A stretch of DNA of 64,000 nt from Thiosocius sp963808165 (GTDB taxonomy: Bacteria; Pseudomonadota; Gammaproteobacteria; Chromatiales; Chromatiaceae), in NCBI GenBank assembly GCA_963808165.1, contig CAWEET010000005.1, positions 1 to 64,000 of the forward strand, in the 5' to 3' direction. The notes beneath the pieces are model-generated. The model saw nothing but the letters and a program-made list of their open reading frames with translations, was not told where the DNA came from and searched no databases. Position 1 is the stretch's first letter. Each line of letters starts with the position of its first letter. A program made the translations under genes and the position numbers. Positions 8,648-19,184 of this stretch are shown one piece after another.

Positions 8648-8851
8648 CGGTTTCTTGTGGCCTGCGGTAGGTTGGGGTTGATGTGCCAGGTTGCGTAATC
8701 AAGCGGAGCGCAATATCGAGATCAAACCCGACTGTCGCAAGAAATCGATCGCCGAGTTCCGGCAGTTGATGGGCGCTGGCGCTTGAACTGTCGCTGCGGG
8801 CCGCTTCACAAGCTGTCACGATACCAAAAAATCACACCAAACTTCCGACCC

Positions 8852-9244
8852 GGCACTAAAGAGCGCTTGATATGGCACGATCTGATCGAGAGCGTCCTCT
8901 ACCTGCCGGAGAACCCCTCCTACAACACGACCGCGCCAGGCATCGCCCTCTTCCTCAACCGGGCCAAGCCCGAAGCTCGACAGATGCCGCTCGTTGCTTT
9001 CCCTAGGGAAAGCACCGTATTTTTTTGCCGGATCGCTTGCTGGAGCGGATTATCCGGGTGCGTTGCGGGAACAGCTTGGCTGCGCAGTTTCCCGGAGTAG
9101 AAAATGCGGCATTTTAGTTCGATACTCCGATTCTCGAACAAGCGTCAAGGAGTCCTCTGATGAGCCCGGTCCGATTTTTTGGCCGCCTGTGCACAAAAGG
9201 CGTTGGAAAAACTGAACGAGCGAATCGAGTTCGCCATCGAATAG
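8852..9244 (+). pseudogene. Remnant of a type I restriction-modification N6-adenine methylase (hsdM-like)
   Basis: The segment 8852-8986 encodes ERLIWHDLIESVLYLPENPS then YNTTAPGIALFLNRAKPEAR. This matches the region of HsdM-type methylases that reads roughly LIEAVIGLPxNLFY...PxxILVLNK. Stops follow at 9100 and 9158-9160; from 9173 the same frame gives AQKALEKLNERIEFAIE and a stop at 9242-9244, possibly the natural end. A short upstream piece in another reading (8706-8786) may belong too. The catalytic NPPF region is absent, so no active enzyme remains. Confidence 0.5.
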
Positions 9245-9343
9245 CAGATGTCTGCGATGGCAGGCAGCACGAGAAACAAGGTTCGGACATTGCATTGCTC
9301 CGACTTTCAGGATTCGAACAGCAAAAACGAGGATCACAAGGAT

Positions 9344-10015
9344 ATGCAAATCAAACTCGCCGCATTGATCGTGGGAGTCGTCGCCATAGCGGGACAATCG
9401 GCCATCATGGCCGGAGACCAGTCGATGAGCTTCTTCATCACCAGCCAGGGGCCGGGTGACGGTGGCAATCTCGGTGGACTGGCGGGTGCCGATGCGCATT
9501 GCGCCAGTCTGGCAGCCGCCGCGGGTAGCAGCGGGCAGACATGGCGCGCCTACCTGAGTACGCAGGGCGCCAAGCTGGATGATCCGAACGTCGTGCATGC
9601 GCGTGATCGCATCGGCTCGGGCCCGTGGTACAACGCCAAGGGCACCATGGTCGCAAAAAACGTCGATGACCTGCATTCCGCGGACAACAACCTGAACAAG
9701 GAGACGGCACTGGATGAGAACGGCCGGCTGGTCAATGGGCGCAGCGAAAAACCGAACAGGCATGACATCCTCACCGGCTCGCGTCCTGACGGCAGTGCCT
9801 TTGCTGGCGCATTCTTTCCAGACATGACGTGCGGTAACTGGACCAAGAACAGCGCCGAAGGCGCGGCAATGGTCGGTCACCACGACCGTGTTGGCCCGAT
9901 CGACCACCCGTGGGCACGCTCCTGGAACATGGCGCATCCGACGGTGGGTTGTACCCCGGAAAATATTCGCAAGACAGGTGGCGACGGCCTTTTCTATTGC
10001 TTCGCGGTAGATTGA
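9344..10015 (+). CDS. Exported lectin-fold protein
   Basis: A 223-residue secreted protein. The ATG at 9344 gives a clean signal peptide (MQIKLAALIVGVVAIAGQSA, cleavage near IMA), so the longer in-frame reading from 9248 is unlikely. The mature part opens MSFFITSQGPGDGGNLGGL then AGADAHCASLAAAAG, the hallmark of a proteobacterial family annotated as lectin (C-type-lectin/endostatin-like fold). Cys residues occur at AHCASL, DMTCGNW, TVGCTPE and LFYCFAVD, enough for two disulphides. Ligand unknown. A GGGAGAG/CTCTCCC hairpin lies just after the stop (10029-10052). Monocistronic. Confidence 0.75.
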   Translation: MQIKLAALIVGVVAIAGQSAIMAGDQSMSFFITSQGPGDGGNLGGLAGADAHCASLAAAAGSSGQTWRAYLSTQGAKLDDPNVVHARDRIGSGPWYNAKGTMVAKNVDDLHSADNNLNKETALDENGRLVNGRSEKPNRHDILTGSRPDGSAFAGAFFPDMTCGNWTKNSAEGAAMVGHHDRVGPIDHPWARSWNMAHPTVGCTPENIRKTGGDGLFYCFAVD

Positions 10016-10125
10016 CTTCTCTATTGCAGGGAGAGTCGGCATCGGCTCTCCCGGATCTGACCGACACGAGGGACTGCACGACCATATACGTGCTAGCTTG
10101 TGGTCGTCAGATCCAAGCCTGCTGA

Positions 10126-10995
10126 ATGCAGACTCGCACTGCGCAGATACTGATTCCGACCACCTTCGTGATGCTATGGAGCACGGGGTTCATCGGTGCG
10201 CGCCTCGGGCTGCCCTATTCGGAACCCTTCACCTTCCTTGGCATTCGTCTGGCCATCACCGCCGCCCTGCTGGGAGTGGTCGGTCTTGTGCTCAGATCTC
10301 GCTGGCCTGCGCGTTGGATGGATGCCGGCCATATTGCTTTGGTCGGCTTCCTTTTGCATGTCTGCTACCTCGGTGGTGTGTTCTACGCCATCGAATTGGG
10401 CATGCCGACGGGAATTGCGGCCTTAATCGTTGGTCTGCAACCGATTCTGACCGCCATCCTGGCGCAGATTGCCCTGCGTGAATCCGTATCCCTGAGGCAA
10501 TGGTCCGGTCTTTTACTGGGCTTCGTCGGTGCTGCCATGACGCTGCTTGACAGAACCGATGGCGGCAGTGACCTGTCATTCCTCGCCATAGCCGCCATTC
10601 TTACCGCCTTGGTCGGCATCACCACCGCCACCGTGTATCAGAAGCGTTTCTGCACGGACATGGATCTGATCAGTGGCACCACCATTCAGTACCTATCGGC
10701 CGCGACCGTGTTCGGTCTCGCCTCCCTGCTGTTCGAAACCCGCGAGATCCAATGGACCGGCGAATTTCTGTTCGCCCTCGGCTGGCTGATCCTTGTGCTC
10801 TCCATCGGGGCAGTGATGTTGCTAATGGTATTGATCAAACACGGCTCGGCGGCCCGGGTCACGAGTCTCTTTTACCTGACGCCACCACTGACCGCTGTTC
10901 TTGGCTTTCTACTGTTCGACGAAAACCTGGGCCTGCTCGCCATGGCCGGCATGCTGGTGGCTGTGACTGGTGTTGCCCAAGTGGTCAGGCGCTAA
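10126..10995 (+). CDS. EamA/DMT-family transporter
   Basis: An inner-membrane protein of 289 residues with ten predicted helices in two repeated halves of five, the drug/metabolite transporter plan. The first half begins TTFVMLWSTGFIGARLGLPY, a common start of EamA exporters, and contains GVFYAIELGMPTGIAALIVGLQPILTA; the second half ends FLLFDENLGLLAMAGMLVAVTGV. These proteins export amino acids or other metabolites; substrate cannot be read from sequence. The ribosome site is weak. It is a single gene convergent with the msrBA pair. Confidence 0.85.
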   Translation: MQTRTAQILIPTTFVMLWSTGFIGARLGLPYSEPFTFLGIRLAITAALLGVVGLVLRSRWPARWMDAGHIALVGFLLHVCYLGGVFYAIELGMPTGIAALIVGLQPILTAILAQIALRESVSLRQWSGLLLGFVGAAMTLLDRTDGGSDLSFLAIAAILTALVGITTATVYQKRFCTDMDLISGTTIQYLSAATVFGLASLLFETREIQWTGEFLFALGWLILVLSIGAVMLLMVLIKHGSAARVTSLFYLTPPLTAVLGFLLFDENLGLLAMAGMLVAVTGVAQVVRR

Positions 10996-11154
10996 TCCAC
11001 CGGCCGACGAATCCTCTCCTGCAGCTAATGATCGATGGTGTCCTGATGTTTGCGAGGGAATTCAGCGCAATATGAAGTAGCGGGGCGGGAACGCCCGCGC
11101 GCAACAGGGTGACAGCTGCTCGCGCAAGGGGAGAGTGGGTCGCTTCGATTTTCG

Positions 11155-11664
11155 CTACGTATCCAACCGACGCTTGGGCAGTACCCAGCCCGGCCGTGGG
11201 TAGTGGCAGGTATAGCCGCTGGGATACCGCTCCAGGTAGTCCTGGTGCTCCGGCTCCGCCTCCCAGAACTGACCGACGGGTTCAACCTCGGTGACGACCT
11301 TGCCGGGCCACAGGCCGCTCGCATCGACATCGGCGATAGTCTCGAGCGCGGTGTTTTTCTGGGTCTCGTTGTCGAAATAAATGGCCGAGCGATAGGATGC
11401 GCCCTGATCATTGCCCTGGCGATTCGGTGTTGTCGGATCGTGGATCCGGAAGAAGAATTCCAGCAGTTTCCGGTATGAGATCACCTCGGGATCGAACAGG
11501 ATCTCGATGCCCTCGGCATGGTTGCCGTGATTACGATAGGTGGCGTTGATTACTTCGCCCCCGGTGTAACCCACACGCGTGGCGATGATCCCGGGAAGTT
11601 TGCGGATCAGGTCCTGCATACCCCAGAAACAACCGCCGGCGAGAACTGCGCGTTCCTGCGACAT
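11155..11664 (-). CDS. msrA: Peptide-methionine (S)-S-oxide reductase
   Basis: Repairs oxidised methionine in proteins, acting on the S epimer. The catalytic Cys is in AGGCFWGMQ (residues 10-18). The expected VGYTGG, YRNHGNHAEG and FFRIHDPTTPNRQGNDQG-type segments follow, and YPSGYTCHYPRPGW carries a downstream Cys that may act in recycling. At 169 residues it is the short cytosolic form with no signal peptide. The ATG immediately follows the stop of msrB (stop 11665-11667, start 11664), so the two enzymes for the two epimers form one operon. Confidence 0.95.
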   Translation of the reverse strand: MSQERAVLAGGCFWGMQDLIRKLPGIIATRVGYTGGEVINATYRNHGNHAEGIEILFDPEVISYRKLLEFFFRIHDPTTPNRQGNDQGASYRSAIYFDNETQKNTALETIADVDASGLWPGKVVTEVEPVGQFWEAEPEHQDYLERYPSGYTCHYPRPGWVLPKRRLDT

Positions 11665-12111
11665 TCAGGCATCCTCCAACTGATCGAGATACTCGCCGTA
11701 ACCTTCGGCCTCCATGTCATCGCGGTGTACGAAACGCAACGACGCCGAGTTGATGCAGTAACGCATTCCACCGCGATCTCGGGGACCATCGGAAAAAACG
11801 TGTCCCAGGTGGCTGTCGCCATGGGTACTGCGGACTTCCGTGCGGATCATGCCGTGGCTCGAGTCCCGCAACTCGTTCACGTTCGCCGCTTCGAGAGGCT
11901 TGGTAAAGCTGGGCCAGCCGCAGCCCGACTCGAACTTGTCGACCGAGCTGAATAGCGGCTCGCCCGAGACGACGTCGATGTAGATGCCTGGCTCGCTGGT
12001 ATGCAGATACTCGCCTGTGCCGGGGCGTTCGGTACCGCTTTCCTGGGTGATCCGGTACTGCTCGGCGGTCAGTTTCGCGATGGCGTCCTTAGACTTTTGG
12101 TATGTCTTCAT
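11665..12111 (-). CDS. msrB: Peptide-methionine (R)-S-oxide reductase
   Basis: Reduces the R epimer of methionine sulfoxide, partner of MsrA. The catalytic Cys is in RYCINSASLRF; upstream blocks SGCGWPSFTKP and GDSHLGHVFSDGP are typical. The two CxxC pairs that hold zinc in many MsrB proteins are absent, so this is the zinc-free form. The start is set by GGAGGATCAA directly before the ATG. First gene of the msrB-msrA operon; 148 residues, no signal peptide, so cytosolic. Confidence 0.95.
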   Translation of the reverse strand: MKTYQKSKDAIAKLTAEQYRITQESGTERPGTGEYLHTSEPGIYIDVVSGEPLFSSVDKFESGCGWPSFTKPLEAANVNELRDSSHGMIRTEVRSTHGDSHLGHVFSDGPRDRGGMRYCINSASLRFVHRDDMEAEGYGEYLDQLEDA

Positions 12112-12389
12112 TTGATCCTCCTTCGCAGGAATCAGGACATGCTATCCAGCTATGACGAATTCAACCCCGGAAATTTTGAGCTTGCCGGGTTCACCCGGCA
12201 TTCGACGAGGCGCCCATTGCTCTAGCTTGGGGGTTCCTGCTGATGGCCGCAATAGATAGCCATGCGCAGTCAAAGGCCGTTCAATGTCATGACGTCAGCC
12301 CGAATGCTGCGGCAGCACCCCCAGGAGGGGCGTGATTCGCCACTGCCGGCGCGCCGGTATCATGGACTGACGTGGATGCCGGTATTCGA

Positions 12390-13979
12390 CTACGCGACTC
12401 CACGCAGTGTCGGGTTGCGCTGGCGTTCATCCCGTCGTGCACCTGGGAGCTTGCGCAACAGAAGAGAGCCTGCTGGCATAGCCACCGGCCTGGACAGACC
12501 CATCAATTCGAGGACGGTTGGCGCCACATTGGACAGCCCGCCGGCCGAAGACAGCCGCCAGTTGTCACTGTCGACGATCAGGCACGGAACCGGGTAGGTC
12601 GTGTGTTGCGTGTGCGGTTCGCCTGTGTACGGATCCACCAGTTCTTCACAGTTGCCGTGGTCCGCGGTCAGCAACACCGAATAACCGGCGTTCTCGGCCG
12701 CTTCGAGCACACGTCCAACCTCGCGATCCAACGTCTCGACCGCCTCGATCACCGCGTCTCGAACAGCCGTATGGCCAACCATGTCTCCGTTCGCGAAGTT
12801 GACGACGACGAATGCATAGGTCCCTTTGCTGATTGCGCCAATGACTGCGTCGGCAACATCGCTCGCACTCATCGATGGTTTCAGGTCATAGGTCGCAACA
12901 GTCGGCGACGGTACCAACAGCTGATGTTCGCCCGTGTAGGGATCCGTTCGACCACCGTTGAAGAAATATGTGACATGCGCGTACTTCTCGGTCTCGGCGC
13001 AGTGGAATTGCGACAGGCCTATCGTACTCAGGGTCTCCCCTAGAGTGCAGACAGGTTTTTCGGGCTCGAACGCATAAGGCAGCCCCATTGCCCTGTCATA
13101 TGGCATCAGGCAGGTCACATCGGCCAAAGGCGTATCGCCTCGATCGAAGCCGGTGAATTTCGGATCGGCAAGCGCGGCCAGCAGCTGCCTTGGTCGATCC
13201 TTGCGGAAATTGAAAAAAATCACCGGCCCGTCTGCAACCGTCTGGTATCCAGGTAGCAGTACGGGCCGCATAAACTCATCAGTCTGGCCGGCGGTATAGG
13301 CTGCATCAATCGCCTCGGACGCATCTCCCGCATGCTGACCCTTCCCCAGTACAAGGGCGCGCCAGGCGAGTTCGGTTCGATCCCAACGCTGATCCCGATC
13401 CATCGCAAAGTAGCGTCCACAGACACTGACCACAGCGCCACCGCTGCCAGACAGCAGGCGCTCAACGGAATCGATATAACGCAGCGCGGATTGCGGCGGC
13501 GTATCCCTGCCATCGGTAATCGCGTGAATCAGGGGCTTCACCGACTGCGATTTGCACAGCTCGATCAACGCCTCGATATGATCCATGTGGCTGTGCACTC
13601 CACCGTCCGACACCAGGCCGATCAGGTGCAGCACACGCGAACCGCTTGCTGCCACCTTTGCTGCAGCAGTCAGTGCCGGGTTGTTGAAGAACTCACGTGA
13701 TGCGATGGCGTCATTGATTCGCACGATATCCTGGCGAATTACGCTGCCCGCGCCGAGTGTCAGGTGACCGACCTCCGAGTTTCCCATCTGACCATCGGGC
13801 AGACCGACCGCGTTGCCGGACGCATTGAGGGTCGTATGCGGGTAGCGACTGAAATAGCTGTCGAGCCGCGGGGTTCTGGCCTCGGTCACACCGTTATTGC
13901 GTTTACTTGGATTCGTTCCGACGCCATCGAGAATGACGAGAACAACCGGGCGGCGCGGAACGCCGGTTACATCGGCCAT
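12390..13979 (-). CDS. gpmI: 2,3-bisphosphoglycerate-independent phosphoglycerate mutase
   Basis: Interconverts 3- and 2-phosphoglycerate in glycolysis and gluconeogenesis. With the ATG at 13979 (GAGG six bases upstream) the product is 529 residues, normal for GpmI. Metal-binding blocks are VVLVILDGVGTNP at the N-terminus, the phosphoserine site GQMGNSEVGHLTLGAG, GLVSDGGVHSHMDH, FNFRKDRPRQL, and FANGDMVGHT with LTADHGNCE near the C-terminus. The LDGVGTN form differs slightly from the common LDGWG. The frame extends 35 codons further upstream but without a ribosome site. Monocistronic. Confidence 0.96.
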   Translation of the reverse strand: MADVTGVPRRPVVLVILDGVGTNPSKRNNGVTEARTPRLDSYFSRYPHTTLNASGNAVGLPDGQMGNSEVGHLTLGAGSVIRQDIVRINDAIASREFFNNPALTAAAKVAASGSRVLHLIGLVSDGGVHSHMDHIEALIELCKSQSVKPLIHAITDGRDTPPQSALRYIDSVERLLSGSGGAVVSVCGRYFAMDRDQRWDRTELAWRALVLGKGQHAGDASEAIDAAYTAGQTDEFMRPVLLPGYQTVADGPVIFFNFRKDRPRQLLAALADPKFTGFDRGDTPLADVTCLMPYDRAMGLPYAFEPEKPVCTLGETLSTIGLSQFHCAETEKYAHVTYFFNGGRTDPYTGEHQLLVPSPTVATYDLKPSMSASDVADAVIGAISKGTYAFVVVNFANGDMVGHTAVRDAVIEAVETLDREVGRVLEAAENAGYSVLLTADHGNCEELVDPYTGEPHTQHTTYPVPCLIVDSDNWRLSSAGGLSNVAPTVLELMGLSRPVAMPAGSLLLRKLPGARRDERQRNPTLRGVA

Positions 13980-14155
13980 GGGTAACCTCACAATGTGTAT
14001 CGATACTGGTCTGCTCGAGCTGCCGAAGTTGATCCACATTGTGTGCCACGACCGATCGACAGATCGATGTCCCGCTGGACGCACCCCTGCGCGCTGAAAA
14101 AAAGGGCCCGAACACGCGTATCAGCGGAATCTGTGCGCACAATACTGGTGCAAAA

Positions 14156-14356
14156 TTAATGCCTTGCACCAGATCTGTCTTTCAAGCTTCGCACCCCGGG
14201 AAAACAAATGTGGCGATCAAGCCAGCTCATCCATCCACGCCGCCCGTTCACCTGATAGACGTCACCCTCGACGAATTTCCAGCCGAGGGACTCGGCCGGC
14301 GCGCGCTCGAGGGTGTTCTTTCCAGAGGTAGAAATACCCATCAAGACGAAGATCAA
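14156..14356 (-). pseudogene. Remnant of gluconate kinase (GntK-like)
   Basis: A 66-codon reading frame that starts like gluconokinase: MIFVLMGISTSGKNTLERAP, then ESLGWKFVEGDVYQ. Intact GntK is about 165-175 residues with GVSGSGKST in the P-loop. Here the loop is altered and the remainder is compressed (WMSWLDRH follows within a few residues), so a large internal part has been deleted. No gluconate transporter or dehydratase is nearby. Confidence 0.5.
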
Positions 14357-14500
14357 GCGACCTGCTCGAGAGTTCGGTTCAGGTAACCCCAGTGCAGATT
14401 GCCTGGCTGGGTATGCCCATGGAGATCAGCTCGAGGTGCTCTGGCAGTATCTTGATAGCCATCGGCTATCGATCTACCTGGAAAAATCAATTTCATTAAC

Positions 14501-15028
14501 GTGACGAGAACGCATATGTTGATCGTCACGACATCAATTCTTTGGATGGCCTTTTGTGCGCAAGCTCTGGAGGCATCCTCTGCATATGGCGAGTGGAATG
14601 ATCGGAATCACCGGGCCAACTTGGAGCTTGCGCTCCAAAGTAAGTGCCAGTCGCATTCAGTGGTCTTTGTGCGGCACGCCACACAGCACCATGTAATCTC
14701 AACTGATCTGGAGTCTACTATGGCAAAAGCGTTTTTGATCTCGCCCGGGCAGCAGTCGATCGAGCAGATCGAACTGACCGACAGCGATGAGATTCGTCAA
14801 TCGATCGGGTTCGACACCATCGAGTCGGATGAAATTGGCAGCAATGGTGATCGGCTTTTCTTCGACGAGGAGTGTTTCATTCGCGGCTCGTCGGGGCGGT
14901 TTCAAATCGACAGGCTGATACCTGTCGCAGGCAAAGGGGTGGTCGTCGGTGTTGCGGCCGATGGAACCACGCTGACCGACGTCTCTGTCAGCCTCGAAAC
15001 GCTCCTCGGCCGCACTCGGTTCGAGTGA
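14501..15028 (+). CDS. Hypothetical exported protein, 175 residues
   Basis: An N-terminal signal peptide is likely: MTRTH then MLIVTTSILWMAFCAQALEA. The GTG at 14501 gives a charged n-region; an ATG at 14516 is an alternative, and neither has a strong ribosome site. The mature part has Cys in QSKCQSH and DEECFIRG, and an acidic central region (TDSDEIRQSIGFDTIESDEI). I do not recognise a family. It lies between the gntK remnant and a MITE-like element, in a region of decay, so it may be recently acquired or itself relict. Confidence 0.45.
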   Translation: MTRTHMLIVTTSILWMAFCAQALEASSAYGEWNDRNHRANLELALQSKCQSHSVVFVRHATQHHVISTDLESTMAKAFLISPGQQSIEQIELTDSDEIRQSIGFDTIESDEIGSNGDRLFFDEECFIRGSSGRFQIDRLIPVAGKGVVVGVAADGTTLTDVSVSLETLLGRTRFE

Positions 15029-15081
15029 CTCTCGCCGCCGACATTTATTGTTCGGCCGGAGAGCGCCGCCACGGCTGACTC

Positions 15082-15243
15082 AAGGGCACCTCTAACAATC
15101 CATAGATGGCATCTTGAACGACCTAATCCGCGCTCTCTGCGTTGAAGACCTTCGCAATAGCCAGCTATTACGTGCGGTCTTCGCCTTGATGTCCCGAATT
15201 ATGTCGCCCAATCTGCACACCGAGGATTATTAGAGATGCCCTC
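15082..15243. repeat. MITE-like inverted-repeat element, family D
   Basis: Imperfect 20-base terminal inverted repeats (AAGGGCACCTCTAACAATCC at 15082-15101; complement of GAGGGCATCTCTAATAATCC at 15224-15243; 17 of 20 match) bound a 162-base segment with no gene. It lies just upstream of the katG promoter. A similar end, GGGCACCTCTAAAAGT, recurs near 62034. Confidence 0.55.
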
Positions 15244-15264
15244 AATGCCGGCTACCCGGAGAGT

Positions 15265-15301
15265 ATCGTTAAAAACTATCAGTGATTTCGCTTTAATCAA
15301 T
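15265..15301 (+). promoter_or_regulatory. Candidate tandem OxyR binding site upstream of katG
   Basis: Two 15-base half-sites separated by 7 bases fit the OxyR consensus ATAGnTnnnAnCTAT twice. The first (ATCGTTAAAAACTAT, 15265-15279) has one mismatch; the second (TTCGCTTTAATCAAT, 15287-15301) keeps the inner T and A but has three mismatches. The spacing of 22 bases between half-sites is correct and the site abuts the likely -35 element. Confidence 0.6.
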
Positions 15302-15330
15302 TGGATCGATTGCAAGTGGGCGACTATAAA
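15301..15330 (+). promoter_or_regulatory. Likely sigma-70 promoter of katG
   Basis: TTGGAT at 15301-15306 and TATAAA at 15325-15330 are 18 bases apart, followed by 47 bases to the katG ATG. OxyR bound at 15265-15301 would touch the -35 region, the usual activating position. Start point not determinable from sequence. Confidence 0.5.
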
Positions 15331-15377
15331 TCTGACCCACACGCCAACAACGTCGCTATCACGACAGGAGAGGGAAT

Positions 15378-17534
<2,157 letters not shown>

Positions 17535-17548
17535 ACCAAATCGAGTGT

Positions 17549-17578
17549 CCCCACGCTATCGGGATTGGCGGCGTGGGG
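17549..17578 (+). terminator. Stem-loop after katG
   Basis: CCCCACGC (17549-17556) pairs perfectly with GCGTGGGG (17571-17578) around a 14-base loop, 15 bases after the katG stop. There is no T-run, so it may be a weak terminator or an mRNA 3'-end stabiliser. Confidence 0.4.
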
Positions 17579-17807
17579 ATGCTTCCAAGGCGCTGGATTG
17601 TTTGCCCCGAGTGATTGCTTGGTGGGCTGCTTGGTAAGTTCGGTCACACTCAGCCGATCCACAAGCGTCATCGGCAAGGCGCGCGAGCGCCGGACTAGCC
17701 GTAAACCCCGTATGTTTCATCGAGTGAGACTCTGATCGCAGTCATCATTGATGCTGTCGACCGCCTGCCTGGCCGGCACCTGGCTTAGAACGAGCCTACA
17801 AAGGTTC

Positions 17808-18599
17808 TCAGTCATCGTCACGGTGCTCGCGTCTTTCGCCGCCATAGCGATACCTGACAGATGGCTGGGAACTGCCTGACTCAAACCGTTTCGAACGCCA
17901 TATCCGCTCTGCTTCGTGCTCATCGCCACTGCGATGGCATTCGACGCAGTTTTCATAGTCGTGAATGCCTTCTTCTAGGTGCTCCCCGCGGATCTTGGAG
18001 CGGGAGTGTTCGTGACAGCCGTAACAGGTGTAGTTTGCATAGTCGTTGTTGAGATGGCAGGTGGCGCATTCCGCATCGTGGTGGCGGTCGAAGCGGAAGT
18101 ATTCTTCGTGTCCGAACGTGGCTGGCAGCCAGGCCTGCTGCATGTGGCATTGGCTGCAGTTGCCCTCGATCTTTCGGTGCAGGGCATCGCCCGGACCACT
18201 GTGGCAACTGTCGCACTGCTCCTGCAGATCGGATTGCACCAGCTCATGCGAAAACTGACCAATAGGACGGAAGGCCTGCACGCCCTTGTGATCACTGTGA
18301 CAGGCAACGCAATCCTCCTCGATCAGCTTCTGATGGAAGGCGACGTTCTTCTTCTCCTTGGCGATGGCTACCCCCTTGGTCGTCTTCAAGCCGATCTCTG
18401 CCACTTTGTGACAGGCGATGCATTTGGCCGGTCTGCTACCGAGGAACGGCGTGTGGCAGGCAAAGCAATCCTTGGCGATCTCGGTGTGGGCATCGATGTT
18501 GTTGCCCGGGACGATCATCAGGTGCGGTGCGAAAACGGCCAGTGCCACAAGAATGACCAGATTGACGGCAACGATGAGCAGGGCTTTGTTCTTTTTCAT
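17808..18599 (-). CDS. Octaheme c-type cytochrome, membrane-anchored, periplasmic
   Basis: 263 residues with an uncleaved or signal-type N-terminal helix (KKNKALLIVAVNLVILVALA) and eight CxxCH haem sites: CFACH, CIACH, CVACH, CDSCH, CSQCH, CATCH, CYGCH and CVECH. Extra His residues between them can be distal ligands. The ATG at 18599 overlaps the stop of the membrane cytochrome gene by four bases (ATGA); an ATG at 18605 is an alternative. The tail after the last haem is polar and Arg-rich. With the b-type membrane protein and flavin reductase upstream it should be the periplasmic terminus of a transmembrane electron route. Its redox partner (tetrathionate, nitrite, sulfur compounds or another cytochrome) cannot be deduced. 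Confidence 0.85.
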   Translation of the reverse strand: MKKNKALLIVAVNLVILVALAVFAPHLMIVPGNNIDAHTEIAKDCFACHTPFLGSRPAKCIACHKVAEIGLKTTKGVAIAKEKKNVAFHQKLIEEDCVACHSDHKGVQAFRPIGQFSHELVQSDLQEQCDSCHSGPGDALHRKIEGNCSQCHMQQAWLPATFGHEEYFRFDRHHDAECATCHLNNDYANYTCYGCHEHSRSKIRGEHLEEGIHDYENCVECHRSGDEHEAERIWRSKRFESGSSQPSVRYRYGGERREHRDDD

Positions 18600-19174
18600 T
18601 TCCATTGCCAGAATAAGAAGACACTCAGGATGTGGGTGAGGCCCAGCACCCCAAAGGCCAGCGTTATCGGTAGGTGCACCGCACGCCATTTCTTCATCAG
18701 CTCGAAGGTGGTGGCGTCCCAGAAAAGCCGCTTTTCCACCTCGTCCTCGGGCAGCCCCTGGGTTGCATAGGCGGCCTTTTTTTCCGATACGAAGCGACGC
18801 GATCGATCCAGCAGGAACTTGCCGGTCATACCGCTCATAACGTTCACCAGCATCGCGATGAGAGCGAGCCAGGGCAGGATCGCATAGACATGAATGCCGG
18901 CATGGACAAGGATCATCAGTGCGCCTAGCCATGCCAGGGTCTCGTGCAGGATGAGCAGTGTTTTGGGCTTGCCGAAACTGACCAGCTTGCGTTTGCGCAT
19001 CGAATACAAGAACGACAGCAGTATCAGCAGGGTGCCCGGTATCCCCAGGTAGCGGCCTATCCAGACCAGATCGAGATGGTGTAGCAGGGCATCGCTGACG
19101 ATGGTCGCCAGGATCAGCGCCCCGAACATCAGCAGAAAGGGAACGACTTCTTTACTGATCAGTGATCGTTCCAT
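18596..19174 (-). CDS. Membrane b-type cytochrome-like protein
   Basis: 192 residues, about five membrane helices, beginning MERSLISKEVVPFLLMFGAL after a GAGGAA ribosome site. His residues lie in or beside helices in pairs suited to haem b: ALLHHLDL, LLILHETLAWLG, MILVHAGIHVYAIL, KWRAVHLPITLAF and GLTHILSVFLF. A cytosolic loop (KFLLDRSRRFVSEKKAAYATQ) is basic. It sits between a flavin/2Fe-2S reductase and an octaheme cytochrome with coupled starts, so transmembrane electron transfer between the two is the likely job. The family resembles ferric-reductase/cytochrome b561-like proteins, but I cannot name it. Confidence 0.7.
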   Translation of the reverse strand: MERSLISKEVVPFLLMFGALILATIVSDALLHHLDLVWIGRYLGIPGTLLILLSFLYSMRKRKLVSFGKPKTLLILHETLAWLGALMILVHAGIHVYAILPWLALIAMLVNVMSGMTGKFLLDRSRRFVSEKKAAYATQGLPEDEVEKRLFWDATTFELMKKWRAVHLPITLAFGVLGLTHILSVFLFWQWK

Positions 19175-19184
19175 GGCAGTTCCT

